Positions 7,869 to 14,347 of a stretch of DNA of 64,000 bases are shown here, piece by piece. Both the position numbers and the translations under genes were made by a program. Each line of letters opens with the position of its first letter. The stretch's first letter is position 1. The notes below the pieces were generated by a model. The model was not told the DNA's origin. It worked only from the letters and a program-made list of their open reading frames with translations, and did not search any database. Source of the stretch: Nitrospirota bacterium (GTDB taxonomy: Bacteria; Nitrospirota; Thermodesulfovibrionia; Thermodesulfovibrionales; UBA6898); assembly GCA_021811105.1 (NCBI GenBank), contig JAJZPM010000007.1, forward strand, positions 1 to 64,000, read 5' to 3'.

Positions 7869-8750
7869 ATGGAACCAGTCCCGGGACCAGGATGGGAAGC
7901 TCTCGTGGGGGAATTGATCGTCCTCCCCGGGACTGTTATTGTCATAGGCGGCGTGGATTCGGGGAAGTCCACTCTCGTGAAATACCTCGTCCGAAAGCTG
8001 GTTTACGGAAACAGGAAGGTCTCACTTGTCGACTCCGACATCGGCCAGTCCTCCCTCGGGCTGCCCGGCACGATCAGCATGAAGGTATTTCGCGGCCCGA
8101 AAGGCCTCGGGAGATTTCGGTTCCAAAAAATGTTCTTTGTCGGCGTGACGAACCCTGCCAGGAAGATAGCATCGGTCGTTACCGGGACGAAACGGATGGT
8201 GGAACTCTGCAGGAAGGCATCCCGTACCGTCCTTGTCGATACCACCGGTCTCGTCGCGGGAGGAGTGGGCAGTGTGCTGAAGGTCCGGAAAATACAGGCG
8301 GTAGCACCGGACCACGTAATTGCTCTCCAGAGAAACGATGAGCTCGAGCATATCCTGGGAGTGATGTCGGGTGTCAGGATCCATCGTCTGGAGGTATCCG
8401 AAAAGGCAAGGATCCGGAGCAGGGCAGAGAGGGTCAGATACCGGCGGGCGAAGTTCGATGCCTACTTCCGGCAGCCCCTTTCCCCATTCCTGCTGCGGAG
8501 CGACAAGGTAATTTTCCTTCGCGGCGACAGGCCCTTTTATCCCGAAGAACAGATCGTCCCTGAAGGCTTGTTGGTCGGGCTCAATCGCGGCAGGAACACT
8601 GTGGCGGTAGGGGCAGTCACAAGGGCTTATCCTCGTGCGGTTACACTCCTGGCTCCCGTCATGTCGCTTCAGAAAGTCGACAGGATACTCTTCGGGGAGA
8701 TCGTATACGATCTTAAAAACAGCCTCCGTTGCCCCTACAAAAGGCAATAA
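7869..8750 (+). CDS. Clp1/Grc3-type P-loop polynucleotide kinase-like protein
   Basis: A 293-residue protein. The P-loop GGVDSGKSTL is at residues 27-36. VDSDIGQSSLGLPG at about 54-67 matches the D-x-D-x-GQ motif of Clp1/Grc3 proteins. LVDTTGLVAG (about 121-130) is the Walker B/lid segment. The family transfers phosphate to 5'-hydroxyl RNA ends; eukaryotic members act in tRNA and rRNA processing, while bacterial ones are little studied. A C-terminal domain of about 100 residues follows. It is divergent from the AsmA-like gene and convergent with the next small gene, so there is no operon clue to its substrate. No Shine-Dalgarno sequence precedes the ATG, consistent with a leaderless mRNA. Confidence 0.75.
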   Translation: MEPVPGPGWEALVGELIVLPGTVIVIGGVDSGKSTLVKYLVRKLVYGNRKVSLVDSDIGQSSLGLPGTISMKVFRGPKGLGRFRFQKMFFVGVTNPARKIASVVTGTKRMVELCRKASRTVLVDTTGLVAGGVGSVLKVRKIQAVAPDHVIALQRNDELEHILGVMSGVRIHRLEVSEKARIRSRAERVRYRRAKFDAYFRQPLSPFLLRSDKVIFLRGDRPFYPEEQIVPEGLLVGLNRGRNTVAVGAVTRAYPRAVTLLAPVMSLQKVDRILFGEIVYDLKNSLRCPYKRQ

Positions 8751-8763
8751 CCGGAACCCGCCG

Positions 8764-9021
8764 TCAGTTTCTTCCCGAAAGACTCCCGGGGATCATAAAC
8801 CTCTCGTGTATGATCCTGTTGAACCTCGGGGCGTAGACAAGGTCGTATACGGATTCCTTGTCCGGGAATAGTCCGAGCGCGGCCTTTTTTGTGTTTTCCA
8901 TGAGATCCAGAGATTCCTGCAGTGAGAGATCGGACTGCGTCAGCACCGCCTCGGCGAGGTCGACAATAAACCGCAACCGCCGGATCTTTTTTTCTTCATT
9001 CTTGAGAAGATCTTCATTCAT
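8764..9021 (-). CDS. Small conserved protein of unknown function
   Basis: An 85-residue, mostly helical, charged soluble protein with the segment LFPDKESVYDLVYAPRFNRII near the middle-to-end. I recall similar short proteins in related genomes but no assigned function. It is convergent with the Clp1-like gene, 13 nt apart. The ATG at 9021 lacks a Shine-Dalgarno sequence; a consensus TATAAT on the same strand ends 6 nt upstream. Confidence 0.65.
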   Translation of the reverse strand: MNEDLLKNEEKKIRRLRFIVDLAEAVLTQSDLSLQESLDLMENTKKAALGLFPDKESVYDLVYAPRFNRIIHERFMIPGSLSGRN

Positions 9022-9027
9022 TCCATT

Positions 9028-9036
9028 ATTATAACA
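9028..9036 (-). promoter_or_regulatory. Extended -10 promoter (TGT-TATAAT) 6 nt before the start codon
   Basis: On the minus strand TGT then TATAAT (hexamer at 9028-9033) is followed by six bases and the ATG at 9021. The predicted start of transcription coincides with the ATG. Confidence 0.55.
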
Positions 9037-9118
9037 TTGCTCGCGGGCGGGGCCGGGGACGAAAAGGTGCAGGGAAGAACTATATCAGGAAAAGGCTTTA
9101 TTTTTCACGAATTCCCTT

Positions 9119-9218
9119 GGTAAATAGGGAAGGTAAATAGGGACACATCCCATTTATATCATCGACAGGTTCGTTATCGCCTGGTTGCCCATAGGGGAAA
9201 TGGGAGGCGTCCCTATTT
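9119..9218. mobile_element. Short inverted-repeat element (MITE/REP-like)
   Basis: Two 21-bp arms, 9135-9155 (AAATAGGGAC... type) and 9198-9218, are inverted copies differing at about three positions, with 42 bp between. The left end is doubled: a 12-bp unit starting GGTAAATAGGGA occurs at 9119 and again at 9132. No coding capacity. Such AAATRGGGAC-ended repeats are typical of non-autonomous elements mobilised by REP-associated transposases; none is encoded here. Confidence 0.55.
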
Positions 9219-9270
9219 GTTCACATGGCGAGTGTAGAAATCGTTGACATAGCGGGTGTAAAATGTGAAC

Positions 9271-9858
9271 ATGTCTGAAAAGGCCTTGTTGAAGATCATA
9301 TCGGCTATTATAAGCGTGCTTTGCGTAGTCGCCATTGTAGAAAGCAGCCAGCGGGATGCGAGATCCAACAGACTTTCCAGGCCGCATGCCGATGTAACAC
9401 ATCTCGAAAAGAAGATTCATAACATGATTAATAAGGAAAGAAAGGCAAGGGGCCTGCCCGTTTTATTATGGGATGAAAGCCTGCACATCATAGCCCGAAA
9501 ATATAGTCAGGACATGGCGCATCGGAACTTCTTCTCCCACGATGACCCCGAGGGAAGGAGTTTTTGTGACAGATATAGAGCTGCCCGGTTCAAATGTAGT
9601 ATCAAGGTAGGTGACACTATCTGTCTCGGGGCAGAGAATATCTCACAGGACAATCTCATTAACTCAGCATATCATAAAGACGGCAAAACTTTTTTAAACA
9701 GCAACACAGAAGATGAAATTGCTGAGTCGGTTGTAAAAAGATGGATGAGCAGCAAGAGCCACAGGAGAAATATCCTGACGCCTTATTTCAAACGGCAGGG
9801 AATCGGAGTGGCTCTATCTGAGGACGGTAAAGTCTACGTAACCGAAGACTTTTGCTGA
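9271..9858 (+). CDS. CAP/SCP-domain (YkwD-like) secreted or anchored protein
   Basis: 195 residues from the ATG (a GTG at 9265 is an alternative). A hydrophobic segment at about residues 8-24 acts as signal anchor or signal peptide. The rest is a CAP domain: LEKKIHNMINKERKARGLPVL, then the Y-S-x-D-M helix, HRNFFSHDDPEG with the conserved His, and SKSHRRNIL with the second conserved His. Bacterial CAP proteins are extracellular and mostly uncharacterised. The gene is more AT-rich than its neighbours and lies 50 bp after an inverted-repeat element, which suggests recent acquisition. A TAAAAT hexamer ends 6 nt before the ATG and no ribosome site is visible. Confidence 0.8.
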   Translation: MSEKALLKIISAIISVLCVVAIVESSQRDARSNRLSRPHADVTHLEKKIHNMINKERKARGLPVLLWDESLHIIARKYSQDMAHRNFFSHDDPEGRSFCDRYRAARFKCSIKVGDTICLGAENISQDNLINSAYHKDGKTFLNSNTEDEIAESVVKRWMSSKSHRRNILTPYFKRQGIGVALSEDGKVYVTEDFC

Positions 9859-10020
9859 AGAAACTGCAAAAGCCTTAAAAGAAGAATATTCCTGCTTCCT
9901 CTTTTAAAAAACTCCAGAGTTCTTTACATCTTTTCTTTCTCAAAAAAACCGAATTTAGACACATGATTCCGCGTCTTTTCTTTAGCCCCCTACCAGCTTC
10001 CATCCATATTATGCATACCT

Positions 10021-11064
10021 TCAGAAAGAACTATCCCTGAGAGATTTAAGGACAGGCAGAAAGACACGGTCGACCTTTGCGAGTGAGCTCAGCACAAACT
10101 TCTCGATGCCGCGATTGTCCGTCAGTAGAAGCCCTTTCGGCAGGGCATCCTGCTTCACCTGCGCGCGCCCCCTTGACTCGTGGCCGCCCGCGCTGCCTAT
10201 GCCTCCGAAGGCAGTGCGGGCCAGGTAGCCGGCGTCCTTCTTGAGACCATCGTTTCGAAAGACCACCACCAACGTGTCGCCCACCACTCCGGTAACCAGC
10301 GCCCAGGATACGTTTTCCACCCTGATGAAGAAGTCAGCCACCTGTACGCAAACGTCGAAGAAAGGGACCGGCCCCAAGTGTGAGAACATGACTCCGTTTA
10401 AGAAACGCCTCCTGACGAGCCCGATACTAAAGTAGTCGAGTCCCTCCCGTGAGAACTGTGAAAACTCTATCTGATTGACAATGTCTCTGTCCGCCTTTCC
10501 CCTCAACCATCTTATAGCCTCTATGTCGCCCTGGCTCATGTCGCCCATGAAACGGCGTGAATCGGTCTTAATACCATAGAAAAGGGCGCTTGCGAGGTTT
10601 TTGGTCAGGCGCACGCCGGCGCCCCTCAGATACTCCGTCATGATGGACGAAGTGGCCTGGTAGTTGGGCCGTACGTCGACAAACTCTGCAGGGAGCGGCG
10701 CATCCGTGAGCGGGTGGTGGTCTATCACTATATCGCACCGCGGCAGGTTGAAGTCTTTGAAGAAGTGGGGCTGGGAGTCAACGATCGCTATAACATCAGA
10801 CTGGGCGGTCTCTTCCTCGCTGACCGGGAATGCAGGTATCTTCAGGCGTCTTATCATGGAGGCGTTTTCAGGCCTCCCGATTGCCCCTGTAAAGCCTATG
10901 CTGACGGAACACTTATTTGTCTCGAGTATTTTTTTCAGAGCGAGCGCGCTTGCAAGCGCGTCCGGGTCTGGGTTTGCATAAATTACAATGCGGACGTCCT
11001 TCGCGCCGTCGCATACCTTCCTCAAGCGCTCAAGCCTCTGTCGTACTTTATCCTTTTCCTTCAC
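10021..11064 (-). CDS. DHH-family phosphoesterase (RecJ/NrnA-like)
   Basis: A 347-residue protein from the GTG at 11064, which has AGGAG 8 nt upstream; a TTG at 11088 extends it by eight residues without a ribosome site. Motifs are NPDPDALASALAL (about residues 33-45), IVDSQ, DHHPLTD, FYGIKTDSRRF and a C-terminal DHHA1-type GGIGSAGGHESRGRAQ. These are the metal-binding and substrate-binding motifs of DHH phosphatases or nanoRNases that act on pAp, oligoribonucleotides or cyclic dinucleotides. A second family member (nrnA) occurs at 42 kb. Monocistronic; substrate not predictable. Confidence 0.85.
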   Translation of the reverse strand: MKEKDKVRQRLERLRKVCDGAKDVRIVIYANPDPDALASALALKKILETNKCSVSIGFTGAIGRPENASMIRRLKIPAFPVSEEETAQSDVIAIVDSQPHFFKDFNLPRCDIVIDHHPLTDAPLPAEFVDVRPNYQATSSIMTEYLRGAGVRLTKNLASALFYGIKTDSRRFMGDMSQGDIEAIRWLRGKADRDIVNQIEFSQFSREGLDYFSIGLVRRRFLNGVMFSHLGPVPFFDVCVQVADFFIRVENVSWALVTGVVGDTLVVVFRNDGLKKDAGYLARTAFGGIGSAGGHESRGRAQVKQDALPKGLLLTDNRGIEKFVLSSLAKVDRVFLPVLKSLRDSSF

Positions 11065-11082
11065 GCCTTTGACTCCTGTAGT

Positions 11083-11098
11083 TATCAATTAATTGATA
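11083..11098. promoter_or_regulatory. 16-bp perfect palindrome at the 5' end of the DHH gene
   Basis: A perfect AT-rich palindrome, TATCAATTAATTGATA, lies 19 nt upstream of the GTG start. It covers the alternative TTG codon, which argues against that start and suggests an operator. Confidence 0.4.
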
Positions 11099-11167
11099 GC
11101 ACATTAACAGGCGGTTGCAAGAAAAATATTCCAATGGGTTTCGGCCTATGATTCGGGACCTCTCTTT

Positions 11168-11197
11168 TTGACCTTGCAGCAGCCGATCTGATAATAT
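11168..11197 (+). promoter_or_regulatory. Promoter of the thioredoxin-like/CcdA-like pair
   Basis: TTGACC at 11168-11173 and TAATAT at 11192-11197 with an 18-bp spacer. The leader would be about 33 nt and contains AAGGAG before the ATG at 11237. Confidence 0.5.
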
Positions 11198-11236
11198 ATG
11201 CGGAGTAGCGCAACAATTTAACAAGGAGATCAAACG

Positions 11237-11641
11237 ATGGGAAAGATAGCGGTTGTAGTCTCTCTATGTGCGGTCTTGTTCTTTTCGGCGGGATGCCAGA
11301 GAGGTCCGGGAAATGCCCCTGCGCCCCGGAGTAATGCTGAAATCAGCCAGGCCATAAGCTCCGGGGAAAAAACCGTCGTATTTTTTTTGAACCCTGCCGG
11401 CATTCCGTGCGGACAGCAGAACGAAATCCTGAAGAAGCTCTATCAGGACAGGGGCGGCAACTTTAACGTCGCCTATGTAAGCGCGCTAAGGCCCGAAGAC
11501 GAGAAGGCATTTTATGACTACGGCATAAGGAGCCTGCCTTCGCTCGTGCTCGTGGACAGCAGCGGCAACATCAGCCGTCACTTCCCGCCCGGGATACAGT
11601 CCTACGATACGCTCGCGCAAGCCCTGGACAGCATGCGATAG
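11237..11641 (+). CDS. Thioredoxin-fold lipoprotein with a single active-site cysteine
   Basis: A 134-residue lipoprotein: hydrophobic signal, lipobox FSAGC (Cys20), then a thioredoxin fold (TVVFFLNPAGIPCGQQ, later SLPSLVLVDSSG with the cis-Pro loop). In normal thioredoxins the strand is followed by WCxxC; here the first cysteine is replaced and only Cys58 remains. The next gene, a CcdA-like electron carrier, overlaps by one base, so the two probably act together in periplasmic thiol redox chemistry. With one cysteine it may act as a monothiol reductase or a mixed-disulfide carrier. Start supported by AAGGAG. Confidence 0.75.
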   Translation: MGKIAVVVSLCAVLFFSAGCQRGPGNAPAPRSNAEISQAISSGEKTVVFFLNPAGIPCGQQNEILKKLYQDRGGNFNVAYVSALRPEDEKAFYDYGIRSLPSLVLVDSSGNISRHFPPGIQSYDTLAQALDSMR

Positions 11642-12282
11642 TGGACCTCGGCGCCGCGAATATCTTTCTGGCGATGGGCGGAGGACTCGCAAGCGTGCTT
11701 TCTCCCTGCGTGCTTCCGGTCATCCCCGTCATTGTTGCCGGCGCGGAATCCCGCGACCGTCTCCGGCCGTTGCTAGTCGTCCTCGGGCTTTCGATCACGT
11801 TCATGGCCATGGGCGCCGTCTCCTCCCTCTTCGGCGCGCTCCTCGCGGGCCGCACACGGCACATCGAACAGGCCGGTGGCCTGATTATCCTTGTCATGGG
11901 GCTCATGCTCGTTCTGGACATAAACATCTTCAAGCGTCTCTACCGGCTCTCGAACATACAGGTAAACTCTGAGGGACGTTTGGGAGGACTTGTTATCGGC
12001 ATGGCACTGGGACTGATATGGGTCCCCTGCGTGGGGCCGGTACTGTCCGGCATCCTTGCCATGGTAGGCACGAGCGGCCGCCTCGCACAAGGCGTCGTCC
12101 TCCTGGGTTTTTATTCCCTCGGTTTTGCCGTCCCAATGCTTGCCGTGGCATATTCTTCCCATACGCTCCAGCGCAGACTCAGGACCGTTACGGGCCACGA
12201 GAAACTCATCCGTTATCTCACCGGCGGCGTCCTTTTCGCCTTCGGCCTTTATGCGGTGTTTATAGGCAATTTTGCCTTTTAG
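11641..12282 (+). CDS. CcdA/DsbD-like thiol-disulfide transmembrane protein
   Basis: A 213-residue protein with six predicted TM helices. The two redox cysteines sit in LSPCVLPVIP (TM1) and WVPCVGPVL (TM4), the pattern of the CcdA/DsbD beta-domain family that moves electrons from cytoplasmic thioredoxin to periplasmic partners. It starts with GTG overlapping the stop of the thioredoxin-like lipoprotein (TAGTG). Family members supply reductant for cytochrome c maturation or disulfide isomerisation; no cytochrome c genes are nearby. Confidence 0.88.
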   Translation: MDLGAANIFLAMGGGLASVLSPCVLPVIPVIVAGAESRDRLRPLLVVLGLSITFMAMGAVSSLFGALLAGRTRHIEQAGGLIILVMGLMLVLDINIFKRLYRLSNIQVNSEGRLGGLVIGMALGLIWVPCVGPVLSGILAMVGTSGRLAQGVVLLGFYSLGFAVPMLAVAYSSHTLQRRLRTVTGHEKLIRYLTGGVLFAFGLYAVFIGNFAF

Positions 12283-12312
12283 TATTCCCGGAGATTCTCT
12301 TTCCGCCGCTGC

Positions 12313-12321
12313 TGGTATAAT
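12313..12321 (+). promoter_or_regulatory. Extended -10 promoter (TGG-TATAAT) before the flavin oxidoreductase gene
   Basis: TGG then TATAAT at 12316-12321, the same form as at 7855. It gives a leader of about 32 nt that contains GGAGG before the ATG at 12360. Confidence 0.5.
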
Positions 12322-12359
12322 GTAAGAAAAAAGAGCTGTCTGCCCGAACAGGAGGTGCA

Positions 12360-13487
12360 ATGAGCCGATTGTTTACGCCTTTTTCATTGGGACCGGTAGA
12401 GTTGTCGAACCGGATAGTTGTCTCTCCGATGTGTTAGTACAGTGCAAATGACGGCGTCCCCGGCGACTGGCATCTCCACCATCTTATGCAATTCGGCTAT
12501 TCGGGCGCGGGGCTCGTAATGGTCGAAGCCACCGGGGTCGAGCGCCGCGGCAGGATTACGCACGGATGTCTTGGACTCTATTCCGATGACTGCGAAGCGG
12601 CCCTCTCCCGGATTATCAATTCGGTGCGGCGCGTATCCGGAGCTGCGCGCTTGGGCATCCAGCTTGCCCATGCCGGGCGAAAGGCATCCTGCCATCGTCC
12701 ATGGGAGAAAGGGGGAACTCCGCTGGGCATGGGGGACGATCCGTGGCAGACCGTGGCACCGTCGGCTGTTCCCTTCGGGGAGGGATGGCACATTCCCGAG
12801 GCTTTGGACGAAAAGGGCATCGAAAGGACCACTTCAGCGTTTGTCGCCGCTGCGCGAAGGGCCGCAAAAATCGGATTCGACGTGGTGGAGGTGCATGCCG
12901 CCCACGGATACCTCCTCCATGAATTCCTTTCTCCTCTGTCCAACTTTCGTCAGGACTCTTACGGCGGCAGCCTCGAAAACAGGATGAGGTTCCCCATGAA
13001 TGTTGTGAGAGCGGTACGTGCTGCGCTGCCGCGCGAGGTGGTGGTGGGAGCCCGCATTACGGGAAGCGACTGGGACGAAAAAGGACTCACCCCGAAAGAC
13101 GGGGTCGTGTTCGCGCGCGAGCTGAAGTCGCTGGGGGCCGGGTATGTCTGCGTCTCTTCGGGCGGGATACTGCCCTCGATCCGGGTCCCTTCAACTCCGG
13201 GATATAATGTGCCGATTGCTGCAAAGGTAAAAGAGGAGGCCGGTATCGCGGTCCGTGCTGTCGGAATGATCGTCACGCCGGAACAGGCCGAAGAGGTCGT
13301 CGCCACCGGCAAGGCGGACTTGGTCTGCATGGCCCGGGCCTTCCTGGACAATCCGCGGTGGGTCTGGCATGCCGCGGAAATGCTCGGGGCTTCCGCGCAC
13401 TATCCCCTCCAATATGCGAGGGCGAAGCGTTCTCTGTGGCCGGGAGCCGAGATCGTAAGACCCTTCAAACCGGGGAATCATGACTGA
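12360..13487 (+). pseudogene. Old-yellow-enzyme (YqjM-like) flavin oxidoreductase with an in-frame amber codon
   Basis: Read through, the frame encodes 375 positions of an NAD(P)H:flavin oxidoreductase. It has an N-terminal LFTPFSLGPVELSNRIVVSPMC, HAGRKA, the His-rich VVEVHAAHGYLLHEFLSP, NFRQDSYGG, and a C-terminal phosphate-binding VCMARAFLDNP. A single TAG at 12435-12437 falls in SPMC-stop-YSA, where the family normally has Gln (CAG), one transition away. GGAGG precedes the ATG at 12360. A shortened product could begin at ATG 12486 but would lack the first barrel strand. Neighbouring genes end in TAG, so recoding is unlikely; a recent nonsense mutation, suppression or a read error are the options. 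Confidence 0.75.
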
Positions 13488-13899
13488 CACCGGAAATTTC
13501 ATGGCGCTGTATGAGCCGGAGAACAGGAGAATCTGCCGGAGAGTCCGTTCAGAACACATGCCAGCCGTTTCCTCTCTCTGTTGGGGAAAAATTAAGGGCA
13601 GGCCCGGGGATCGGGGATAGGCCTGCCCATGGGGATCGAAGGTAAGTTCAATAATGGGGATCATTGGAGGGTCTTACCTTCAGAAATATAGTACCATACC
13701 CCTTTGCGATTTGCCAAGAGGCTGCTCTCGACTATCCATTCAGGAGGTACGAAAACTCAACTCTCCCGATCTTCCCCTCTCATATAAAGTGTCGGCCTGA
13801 TGCCGGAGAGGGATAATAACCTCAACTTGTAAGTTGAGAGTTTCTTTATTTTAGAATTTCATCTTTATTTTTTCAGAATTTTTTGTTAAGTTTGAGTCT
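13488..13899. other. 412-bp gene-free region with three hairpins
   Basis: No convincing gene. It contains a 9-bp perfect stem with 15-nt loop (13596-13604 with 13620-13628). It also has a two-tier structure whose outer arms (13775-13781 with 13806-13812) enclose an inner CGGC/GCCG stem. An 8-bp perfect hairpin (13821-13828 with 13831-13838) is followed by a T-rich stretch. The region could hold a small RNA or a structured leader for the HTH gene that follows. AGGAGG at about 13742 is not followed by a usable start codon. Confidence 0.45.
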
Positions 13900-14253
13900 G
13901 TGGAAAAGGGGCTCAGAGAACTCAGGATATCTGCCGGCATGGAAATCGACGATATCTCAGGAAAAACCGGGATAACCCGAAGATACCTGACGGCGATTGA
14001 AAATGGAGACTTTGAGGCTCTTCCGGGCGACATCTACGCGAGGGGCTACATCAGGGAATATGCAAAATGTCTCAGCATCCCCTCTGCAGAGGCGCTACAA
14101 GAATATGAAGCGTACCTGCAAAGAAAGGGTCGCGACGAGAAGAAGGCAGCCGCGGAAGAAGTCAGGAAAAGCAGCTTTTTGCTTAAATTGGAACGTTTCT
14201 TTTACCACAAACAGGGACCGCAGGCAGGTCATCAGGGACAACCCTGCCAATAG
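13900..14253 (+). CDS. RodZ-type helix-turn-helix protein, cytoplasmic domain only
   Basis: A 117-residue protein. Residues 4-70 form the HTH domain typical of RodZ N-termini: LRELRISAGMEIDDIS, TGITRRYLTAIENGDF, LPGDIYARGYIREYAK. RodZ proteins normally continue into a TM helix and a periplasmic domain. This one ends after a charged helix and a Gln/Gly tail without any TM segment, so it is a soluble, short version that could act as a DNA-binding regulator. The start is GTG with a poor ribosome site and an AT-rich upstream. Followed by a strong bidirectional terminator. Confidence 0.75.
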   Translation: MEKGLRELRISAGMEIDDISGKTGITRRYLTAIENGDFEALPGDIYARGYIREYAKCLSIPSAEALQEYEAYLQRKGRDEKKAAAEEVRKSSFLLKLERFFYHKQGPQAGHQGQPCQ

Positions 14254-14273
14254 TACGCTCTGCCGTCGTGAAA

Positions 14274-14317
14274 AAGAAAGGGGAGAGGCCATTCTTGGGC
14301 AGCCTCTCCCCTTTCTT
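14274..14317. terminator. Bidirectional intrinsic terminator between the HTH gene and amt
   Basis: A 16-bp perfect stem (14274-14289 with 14302-14317) and 12-nt loop. On the minus strand it is followed by a T-run, so it terminates amt; on the plus strand it ends the HTH gene. Confidence 0.8.
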
Positions 14318-14347
14318 ATGGATTATCCGGTGTAAACTCCCCTAAGC

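Noticed and set aside
9119-9143. Tandem repeat as a possible CRISPR or iteron array
   Set aside because: Only two copies of a 12-bp unit with no spacer pattern; better explained as the end of an inverted-repeat element.
9244-9264. TTGACA upstream of the CAP gene as a -35 for TAAAAT
   Set aside because: The spacing is only 9 bp; the TAAAAT is kept as a possible -10 without this -35.
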